Assembly: GCA_031549495.1 (NCBI GenBank)
Contig: JAVBPS010000052.1
Location: 1 to 38,197 of the forward strand
DNA length: 38,197 nucleotides
Origin: JAVBOW01 sp031549495
GTDB lineage: Bacteria; Bacteroidota; Bacteroidia; Bacteroidales; Rikenellaceae
Reading direction: 5' to 3'
The notes under the pieces are model-generated. The model searched no databases. It had not been told where the DNA came from and saw only the letters and a list, made by a program, of their open reading frames with translations. Positions 31,892 through 38,197 of the stretch are shown piece after piece. The translations under genes and the position numbers were made by a program. Positions within the stretch are counted from its first letter, which is position 1, and every line of letters begins with the position of its first letter.

Positions 31892-33709
31892 ATGAATAAC
31901 AACCGCATACACATGACGATACTTACCCTGCTTGCCGCGACCTTTCTGATGGGGTCGTGCGAGGACGCCGACCTGGGCTCGGCCGGTACCGGGGCTGTCC
32001 CGACCGACGGTTATACGATCAACACCGGGCAAATGGTGGTTCGCGACCCGTGGGTCTACACCGACACCGAACAAGGTCTCTACTACCTTCACACCCGCAG
32101 TTCGGTGGGTGGCGTGCTGAAAGTGAAATATTACGTGAGCCAGGATCTGCAGCGGTGGAAGCACTGCGGCGACTCCTATGTGCCGGGCGCGGATTTCTGG
32201 GGTAAACTCGACTGCTGGGCCCCCGATATGACTTACTACAACGGGAAATATTATATGTTCGTCACCTTCAGCACCAAGGCCGACGGCTCGGATCGCGGAA
32301 CTTCGATCTTCTCGGCCGACACGCCCGGGGGCCCCTTCACGCCGCTCGGCAACGGGCCGCTCACGCCCCCTACGTGGATGTGCCTCGACGCGACGCTTTA
32401 TGTCGACGCCGATGCTCAGCCGTGGATGGTTTTCTGCCGCTCATGGCGATCGATCGTCGACGGGGAGATCTACGTACAGAAGTTGTCTGCCGACCTCAGT
32501 ACGGCCGAGGGTACGCCAACCAAACTTTTTTCCGCCTCGCAGGCCCCCTGGTGCAAACCCATCACTTCGGAGGGTAAAACGGGTTACATCACCGACGCTC
32601 CCTGCATCCACACTAATGCCGACGGGTCGCTGGTGATGCTCTGGTCAAGTTTCAACAAGAATGGCGAATATGTGATCGGGCAGGCACGCTCCGCTTCGGG
32701 CAACCCCACAGGCCCGTGGGAGTTGAGCCAGTACCCGCTCAATAAGGACCGCGGCGGTCACGCGATGCTTTTCAATGACTTGGCCGGCAAACTGAAGATC
32801 TCCTACCATTCGCCCAACTCGGGCCCGGAGCGCATTACCATCAAGGATGTACACATTACCTCGGGGGGATGGGTCGAGTTCGATAACCCGGGCGACCGCT
32901 TCGATCCCAATGCCGTCGCTCCCGACACCGAGCGGATGAACCTCTACGCCACAACCCCGACGGACGGCGGGAATGGTATCGACCCCTCGCAGACCACGGA
33001 CGGGGGCAGTCTGCTCTCGAAGAACACCAAGGCTGAACTGATCGTCTATCGCCCGGCGAAAAACAAGGCCACCGGCTACGCGATCATTGCCTGTCCGGGC
33101 GGTAGCTACACCGACCTGTTCTACGGATCGTTCGAATTGTTCGCAAAAAAGGCCATCGACAAGGGCGTGGCGTTCATCACCCTGAACTACCGCGTGCCCA
33201 ACGGCCGTCCGCAGATCCCGCTCAACGACCTGACTGCAGCGATCGATCTCTGCATGGCCAAAGCGACGGAGTGGAACATCGACCCTGTGAAGATCGGTAT
33301 CCTGGGCGTTTCGGCAGGTGGCCACCTGGCCTCATACGCGACCGTTACGGCCGGGTACCGGGAAAAGCTCGATTTCGGCATCCTGATCTATCCCGTAATC
33401 ACGATGCAGGACGCCGGCACGCATACCCTCTCGCGCACGAACTTCCTGGGCGCCAGCCCCTCAATTGCGCTCAAAGACCAGTATTCCAACGAACTGCACG
33501 TTACCACGACTACGCCCCGCACCTATGTCGCCTACGGACTGCAGGATGCGGTGGTGAACATCGATGCCAACTCGCGCAGCTTCGTCACCGCCCTCCAGAC
33601 GGCAGGTGTGCCTTACGTGGCTGACGTCTACCCGGACAAGGCCCACGCCATGCTCGAATACCCCGAAACCCTCTACTCATCGATCCTTACGTGGGTGCTG
33701 GACGAATAG
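31892..33709 (+). CDS. Bifunctional GH43-like / alpha-beta-hydrolase esterase lipoprotein
   Basis: This 605-residue lipoprotein (LMGSC, Cys23) fuses two catalytic modules. Residues about 40-340 form a GH43-like five-blade propeller: VVRDPWVY (Asp52, expected base), CWAPDMTYYNGKYYMF, and MCLDATLYVDADAQPWMVF (Asp166, expected pKa modulator). YITDAPCIHTNADGSLVMLWSSF has Asp235 where GH43 usually has the Glu acid. Residues about 380-605 form an alpha/beta hydrolase of the acetyl-xylan/feruloyl-esterase-like type. It has an oxyanion-type CPGGSY (401-406), nucleophile Ser474 in GVSAGG, Asp552 in YGLQD and His585 in DKAHAM, a complete triad. The product should remove an ester group and an arabinose- or xylose-like side chain from the same polymer. 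The Asp at the acid position may be a subfamily trait or a sign of altered activity; I cannot decide. Confidence 0.87.
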   Translation: MNNNRIHMTILTLLAATFLMGSCEDADLGSAGTGAVPTDGYTINTGQMVVRDPWVYTDTEQGLYYLHTRSSVGGVLKVKYYVSQDLQRWKHCGDSYVPGADFWGKLDCWAPDMTYYNGKYYMFVTFSTKADGSDRGTSIFSADTPGGPFTPLGNGPLTPPTWMCLDATLYVDADAQPWMVFCRSWRSIVDGEIYVQKLSADLSTAEGTPTKLFSASQAPWCKPITSEGKTGYITDAPCIHTNADGSLVMLWSSFNKNGEYVIGQARSASGNPTGPWELSQYPLNKDRGGHAMLFNDLAGKLKISYHSPNSGPERITIKDVHITSGGWVEFDNPGDRFDPNAVAPDTERMNLYATTPTDGGNGIDPSQTTDGGSLLSKNTKAELIVYRPAKNKATGYAIIACPGGSYTDLFYGSFELFAKKAIDKGVAFITLNYRVPNGRPQIPLNDLTAAIDLCMAKATEWNIDPVKIGILGVSAGGHLASYATVTAGYREKLDFGILIYPVITMQDAGTHTLSRTNFLGASPSIALKDQYSNELHVTTTTPRTYVAYGLQDAVVNIDANSRSFVTALQTAGVPYVADVYPDKAHAMLEYPETLYSSILTWVLDE

Positions 33710-33719
33710 AATTTTTTCG

Positions 33720-33727
33720 TATCTTTC
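33720..33727 (+). promoter_or_regulatory. Possible -7 box of the HTCS gene
   Basis: TATCTTTC matches TAnnTTTG at 5 of 6 fixed positions and ends 4 nt before the ATG at 33732, the same spacing as at the DUF1573 gene. CTG lies 19 nt upstream in place of TTG. It could give the regulator its own constitutive, near-leaderless transcript, but the match is imperfect. Confidence 0.3.
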
Positions 33728-33731
33728 GTTA

Positions 33732-36700
33732 ATGAAGCGAACGAAGTGGATCCATACTGCCGCGATCGTGCTCTTTGCCGTGTTTTTTACGGCAAAGAGC
33801 GCCTTTGCGTCGGGCGGGGACAACATCCGCTTCGTGAATATCTCCAATCGCGACGGGTTGCCCGACAACACGATCTATTCGTTGTGCCAGGACTACAAAG
33901 GCTTCATCTGGGTGGGCACAGTGGGCGGCCTGTGCCGTTACGACGGTAATAGCATCGTCACCTACACATCCGAAAGTCATCCCACGCTGCCCAACAACCG
34001 CATCCGGTTCGTTTTCGAGGACGATCGCTACCGACTGTGGATTTCCACCCTGCACGGCATACGCCTCTACGATCGCCAAAGCGATACGTTCACGACGCTG
34101 GACAATCCCGACTCACCCTACAATTCGCGTACGATCCACCAGGCGGCGGATGGAACGATCTACTTCGGCGGCGGGGGCCGGGTCTGCTTTTTCGACGAGC
34201 GGCAACGGGTTTTTGTCCCGTTGCAGGTGGCTGGCAGGAACGTCACGGGCGACTTCAACGTCGTGCTGACCGACAAGGATGGCTTTCTGTGGCTGGGCAG
34301 CGAAAACGATGGCATCCTGTGCATCGACCGCCGGCGCGACACGATCCGCCATTTCATCCACGACCCCCGCGTCCGGGGCTCGCTTGTCTCGAATAACATC
34401 CAATCGCTATACAAAGACAGCCGCAGCCGCATCTGGGTGGGTACGCAGAACAAGGGAGTCTGTTATTACGACGAACTCTCCGATCGTTTCGTGCTTTTGG
34501 AGCCGGTCCCTCCCTCGTTCGTACGCGCCATCTGCGAGGATGCGCGTGGCAACCTCTGGGTCGGCACCGAGGACGGCTTGTATATCCATAATCCGCTTTC
34601 CGGCACAACTACCCTCAAAAAGCGAACGGGCGACGACAGTTACTCAGTGAGCGATAACACGATCTATTCATTGCTGCGCGACCGTGAGGATAACATGCTT
34701 GTCGGGACCTATTACGGCGGGATCTGCATAGCGCCCAACTCGTTCTCCCAGTTTCGTTACTATCCCCAGGGCGCCGGGCCGGGGCATCTGTCCGGACGCA
34801 TCGTCAAGCAGATCGTCCCGGACGGCCGCGACGGTCTGTGGGTCGTGACCAAAGACGGCGGTATCAACCGCTACGACCGGGTGCGCCAGACGTTCCGGCG
34901 CGTTATGCTGGCCGACCAAAACACGAAAAGCGACTATTCGAATATCACCTCCCTGCTACACGATGCTCAGGGCAACCTGTGGGTCGGAACGAACTCGGGT
35001 AACCTGAACCGCTACGATCCGCGCAGCGGCCGCCGGATCTCCTCGGCCCACATCGGTTCGGACGACAATCAGACCCTGAACAGCATCTATTACGTACTCG
35101 ACGGGGGCAACGGCACCCTCTGGCTGGGAACCAAGAACGGTGTGGCGAGGTACGATATCCGCACGGGACGATTTTACGCGTTCAAACCCGAAATACTGGG
35201 GCGGCAGTGGGTGGATCTGCTGTTGCGCGATTCGGACAACAATATATGGATCACCACCCGCTTCGTGGGGGTCTACTGCTACAACCCGCGCACGGACGAA
35301 ATGCAACATTTCCGGCATGGCCCGGATGGCCTGCCCGACAACTTCATCAATACGCTCTATGAGGACGGCGGGCGGAACGTATGGATCGGAACCCAGCAGG
35401 GAGGCCTGAGCCGCTACGACCGCAAAAACGCCACGCTGCGCAACTTTACCATTGCCGACCACCTGCCTTCCAATACCATCCTTTCGATCTGCGAGGACAA
35501 CGAGCGTAACCTTTGGGTGGCGACCAATAACGGACTGAGCTGCTATAATCCGGAGAGTGACGATTTCACGAACTACTCGATCAGCGACGGGTTGCCCAAT
35601 AAACAGTTCAGCCATAATTCGGTGTACAGGGATCCCTCGGGCGAGATCTTCCTGGGCACTATCGACGGAATGATATCCTTCATGCCAGACAGGTTGCGCC
35701 AGCCGGGCAACACGCCGAGCGTCGAGTTGACCGGTATCCGCTCGCTCGGCGAAGATGTCCCGGTCGGGGACGACACTCCCCCGGACGGAAATTACGCCTC
35801 GATGGAGAAAAGTTGGACGGTGCGGCTGACCCACAGGCAGGCTCGCTCGTTTTCCGTACGCTACACCGTCCCGACGGTCAGCCATGCCGCGAGCATATTC
35901 TACCTGGCCCGCTTCGAATCGCGCGAGGGATGGGACAACCTCGGAGCGCAGAACCAGATCACGTTCGCCGACCTGCGCCCGGGAGAGTATACCCTGCTGC
36001 TGAAAGCCTCGTTCAACAACCGTTGGATGGGCGGCGAACCCGTTACCAGGATCACCCTGAAGATCTCTCCCCCATTCTGGCTCTCAAACGCCGCCTACTG
36101 CCTCTACGCCGCCTGCCTGCTGCTGCTCTCGTGGCTGCTTTACCGCTACCAGGCCAGCCGTCAGCGGCAACGCAACCTGCTGCTGGCCGAGCGGCTCGAA
36201 AAGCAGAAGATCGCCGAGGTAAACGACATCCGACTGAATTTCTTCACCAACGTGTCGCACCAGTTGCGCCTGCCGCTCACGATCATCATCTCGCCCCTGC
36301 AGTCCCTGCTCGGGAAACGGGAACTCGACCCCGCCGTCGAACGGAAACTGCAGACGATCACTCGCAACGCCGAGCGGATGAAGGCGCTGATCGATGAACT
36401 GATCCTGTTCACCAAGGTGACCACCGACAAGGAGAAGGCCGTCCTCTGTCGCGGGGACGTGCTTGGTTTCATCCACCAAATCGCCCGGGAATTCGAGGTG
36501 CTGGCCGAAGAACGCAGCAATATCGTTTTCCGAATCGACGTGCCGGTGGCCGGCGAGAAGGTCTGGTTCGACGCCCCGAAGCTCGAGAAGATCGTCTATA
36601 ACCTGCTCTCCAACGCTTTTAAGTATACCGATGAGGGGATCGTCAAGATAAAGGCGGACCTTTACGCGTGCGAAGGCTTCGATACGCTCGAACTGTCGGT

Positions 36701-37811
36701 CTCGGACACCGGTATCGGGATTGATGAGGCGATGCACGAACGGATCTTCGAAAATTACTACCAGGCCAACGACCGGCCGCACGACCGCCGAAGCGGTTTC
36801 GGGATCGGCCTCTCGATGACTCGCGAACTGGCTGCTCTGCACGGCGGGGCCATCGCTGTGGAAAGTACCCCGAATGTGGGGAGCGTTTTCACGGTCACGC
36901 TGTGCGTCGACCGCCGCGCCTTCGACCCGCGGCAGATCCACGACGGGGAAGAGGGCCTTTACGAAAAAAGCGAGAACTATTCGTTCCTGCTCTCCGATGT
37001 CTCTTCTGCCGGTATCGAGGCTTTGGTGGAAGCCGGCAGCGGCCTGAAAACGATCCTGGTCGTTGAGGACAATATCGAACTGCTGAATCATTACCACGAG
37101 TTGCTGAGCGATCGCTACAACGTGATACTGTCCAGCGACGGCGCGAAAGGACTCGAGGCGGCGATCGCTAAAATGCCGGATCTGGTAATGAGCGATGTGA
37201 TGATGCCGTCGGTGAGCGGTTACGAGCTTGCGCGCAGCCTCAAATCGCGCATCGATACCTGTCATATCCCGATCATCCTGCTTACGGCCAAGGTGGGGGA
37301 ACAGGCTGAGTACGAGGCTTACGGATCGGGGGTGGAACTCTATATCGAAAAACCGTTCAGCCCCCAGATCCTCCTGACGCAAATATCCAACTTACTGAAT
37401 CTCAAAGAGAGCTTGCGTCGGAAGTATGTCGCCAACCAGCTTCCGCTTGACGAGGTGGTCGTCGACGACAAGGACAAACAACTGATCGAAAAAATAGAGC
37501 GGTACATCCGCGACCATATCGACAACGAGGAGTTGTCTGTCAATGACATCGTGGGGGCGGTAGGTCTGAGCCGCACATTGCTTTATGTGAAACTCAAGGC
37601 GGCGGTGGGCCTTTCTGCCACGCAGTTTATTACCAATATACGTCTCAAAGAGTCTATGAGGCTGCTTTTGCAAAACCGCAACATATCGGAGGTCGCGTAT
37701 GAATGCGGGTTTTCCTCGCCGAATTATTACGCCCGCTGTTTCCGCAAACAGTTTGGTATTTCCCCCACAGAGTACCGGGAATCCCTTGAAAGGGAGAAAG
37801 AGAATAGGTGA
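33732..37811 (+). CDS. Hybrid two-component system sensor/regulator (HTCS), PUL3
   Basis: This 1359-residue one-protein two-component system has an N-terminal signal/anchor (about 8-27), then a periplasmic double propeller of Reg_prop repeats (about 35-655; recurring LWVGT/IWVGT and GLCRYD units). A Y_Y_Y domain (about 700-778) and a membrane segment (about 782-806) follow. The HisKA has phospho-acceptor His843 in FFTNVSHQLRLPLTII. HATPase_c carries the N box KIVYNLLSNAFKY (953-965) and the G boxes DTGIGID and GFGIGL. The receiver domain has Asp1155 (MSDVMMP), and an AraC-type double helix-turn-helix (about 1255-1352) completes it. I use the ATG at 33732 because it starts the signal sequence; the frame is open further upstream inside the previous gene. 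The residue after His843 is Gln, where HTCS proteins normally have Glu. It should sense a sugar from the PUL3 substrate and activate both divergent operons. Confidence 0.95.
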   Translation: MKRTKWIHTAAIVLFAVFFTAKSAFASGGDNIRFVNISNRDGLPDNTIYSLCQDYKGFIWVGTVGGLCRYDGNSIVTYTSESHPTLPNNRIRFVFEDDRYRLWISTLHGIRLYDRQSDTFTTLDNPDSPYNSRTIHQAADGTIYFGGGGRVCFFDERQRVFVPLQVAGRNVTGDFNVVLTDKDGFLWLGSENDGILCIDRRRDTIRHFIHDPRVRGSLVSNNIQSLYKDSRSRIWVGTQNKGVCYYDELSDRFVLLEPVPPSFVRAICEDARGNLWVGTEDGLYIHNPLSGTTTLKKRTGDDSYSVSDNTIYSLLRDREDNMLVGTYYGGICIAPNSFSQFRYYPQGAGPGHLSGRIVKQIVPDGRDGLWVVTKDGGINRYDRVRQTFRRVMLADQNTKSDYSNITSLLHDAQGNLWVGTNSGNLNRYDPRSGRRISSAHIGSDDNQTLNSIYYVLDGGNGTLWLGTKNGVARYDIRTGRFYAFKPEILGRQWVDLLLRDSDNNIWITTRFVGVYCYNPRTDEMQHFRHGPDGLPDNFINTLYEDGGRNVWIGTQQGGLSRYDRKNATLRNFTIADHLPSNTILSICEDNERNLWVATNNGLSCYNPESDDFTNYSISDGLPNKQFSHNSVYRDPSGEIFLGTIDGMISFMPDRLRQPGNTPSVELTGIRSLGEDVPVGDDTPPDGNYASMEKSWTVRLTHRQARSFSVRYTVPTVSHAASIFYLARFESREGWDNLGAQNQITFADLRPGEYTLLLKASFNNRWMGGEPVTRITLKISPPFWLSNAAYCLYAACLLLLSWLLYRYQASRQRQRNLLLAERLEKQKIAEVNDIRLNFFTNVSHQLRLPLTIIISPLQSLLGKRELDPAVERKLQTITRNAERMKALIDELILFTKVTTDKEKAVLCRGDVLGFIHQIAREFEVLAEERSNIVFRIDVPVAGEKVWFDAPKLEKIVYNLLSNAFKYTDEGIVKIKADLYACEGFDTLELSVSDTGIGIDEAMHERIFENYYQANDRPHDRRSGFGIGLSMTRELAALHGGAIAVESTPNVGSVFTVTLCVDRRAFDPRQIHDGEEGLYEKSENYSFLLSDVSSAGIEALVEAGSGLKTILVVEDNIELLNHYHELLSDRYNVILSSDGAKGLEAAIAKMPDLVMSDVMMPSVSGYELARSLKSRIDTCHIPIILLTAKVGEQAEYEAYGSGVELYIEKPFSPQILLTQISNLLNLKESLRRKYVANQLPLDEVVVDDKDKQLIEKIERYIRDHIDNEELSVNDIVGAVGLSRTLLYVKLKAAVGLSATQFITNIRLKESMRLLLQNRNISEVAYECGFSSPNYYARCFRKQFGISPTEYRESLEREKENR

Positions 37812-37886
37812 TCCGCCAGGTCGGATATACTTGGTTGGTAATTCGGAGTAAATGCAAGAACAAGGGTAGAGTTCTATATCTTCTCA

Positions 37887-37923
37887 AAAAACAGTCCTGC
37901 GATCGTTTTGCAAAACTGTTTTT
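37887..37923. terminator. Probable terminator between HTCS and the aldose 1-epimerase gene
   Basis: AAAAACAGT (37887-37895) pairs with ACTGTTTTT (37915-37923), with an inner TGC/GCA pairing (37898-37900 with 37910-37912). The outer A and T runs make it usable on both strands. It lies in the 148-bp gap between two convergent genes. Confidence 0.55.
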
Positions 37924-37959
37924 ATATCCTAATAGCCGGCGAGCTAAGATCCTTTCAGG

Positions 37960-38197
37960 CTATTTCGCATCAAAATGATAAACGCATGTGTGGGTATATG
38001 CTTCACCCGGATCGAGGCGGGTCGAAGGGAACTGGGGTTGATTGGGGGAATCGGGGAATTTCTGCGTTTCCAGGGCGACCCCTTCCCGCCAACGGTGCGC
38101 CCGGCCGTGTTTGCCGGTCGTGCCGCCGTTGAAGAAATTGCCGCTGTAGAATTGCATCCCGGGCTGATCGGTCCATACCTCCATGATCCGGCCGCTT
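37960..38197 (-). CDS. Aldose 1-epimerase (galactose mutarotase), C-terminal part, cut by the window edge
   Basis: Only the last 78 or so codons are inside the window; the frame runs off the right edge. The visible residues SGRIMEVWTDQPGMQFYSGNF, then ALETQKFPDSPNQPQFPST and LDPGEAYTHTCVYHF, match the conserved C terminus of GalM-type mutarotases. These include the TDQPG-QFY and ETQ-FPDSPN-P-FPS motifs with the catalytic Glu of the latter. The enzyme interconverts alpha and beta anomers of hexoses, usually galactose. It is convergent with the HTCS gene. The Met at 38184 is internal, since the family similarity continues beyond it. A role in handling sugar released by the GH2 of PUL3 is plausible but not shown. 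Confidence 0.85.
   Translation of the reverse strand, partial: SGRIMEVWTDQPGMQFYSGNFFNGGTTGKHGRAHRWREGVALETQKFPDSPNQPQFPSTRLDPGEAYTHTCVYHFDAK

Noticed and set aside
1..38197. Mobile elements, CRISPR arrays, tRNA or rRNA genes
   Set aside because: No transposase or integrase reading frame, spaced direct-repeat array, or cloverleaf-like sequence was recognised on either strand by eye; a covariance-model search would be needed to exclude small RNAs fully.

Overview
The window is typical of the Bacteroidetes. It has SusC/SusD pairs, ECF sigma/FecR anti-sigma modules, a hybrid two-component sensor with an AraC-type output, S1 sulfatases, many lipoprotein signal peptides, and promoters of the Bacteroides type (TTG, about 19 nt, TAnnTTTG). 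The fairly G+C-rich coding sequence would suit an intestinal Rikenellaceae/Alistipes-like member of the Bacteroidales, but that placement is inference. No ribosomal RNA, tRNA, CRISPR array or transposase was recognised.

Layout. (1) 303-9842, minus strand: an ECF-controlled polysaccharide utilisation locus (PUL1) with sigma factor, FecR anti-sigma, SusC with an STN signalling domain, SusD, a DUF1735-discoidin lipoprotein and a GxGYxYP-family putative glycosidase. It ends at a strong terminator (262-293). (2) 10095-22175, plus strand, divergent from PUL1: a second ECF locus (PUL2) with sigma factor, a lipoprotein six-hairpin glycosidase, FecR, STN-SusC, SusD-like protein, a GH18 with intact catalytic motif, a DUF1735-LamG lipoprotein and an S1 sulfatase. 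The GH18/DUF1735-LamG part resembles the N-glycan loci of gut Bacteroides. (3) 22196-22630: a small DUF1573 lipoprotein. (4) 22841-37811: PUL3, with a minus-strand sulfatase-GH2 operon divergent from SusC (no STN), a SusD carrying an inserted CBM-like domain, a GH43-esterase fusion, and a hybrid two-component regulator. (5) The right edge cuts the C-terminal end of an aldose 1-epimerase gene.

How the genes work together. In PUL1 and PUL2 the STN domain of SusC should signal import of the cognate glycan to FecR, which frees the ECF sigma factor to raise expression of the uptake genes. Between fecR and susC of both loci, on the strand opposite susC, there is a promoter-like element followed by an intrinsic terminator. 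This predicts two short cis-antisense RNAs against the susC leaders, like the DonS family of Bacteroides. PUL3 instead uses a hybrid two-component system. Its divergent promoters carry mirrored repeats of a TGTGCTA-type site at 21-bp spacing, each 22 bp before a -7 box, which fits AraC-type activation of both operons.

The main points for a second look are the two antisense RNA candidates, the divergent operator architecture, the domain-inserted SusD, the GH43-esterase fusion, the glycosidase gene lying between a sigma factor and its anti-sigma factor, and the H-Q (not H-E) phosphorylation box of the hybrid sensor.
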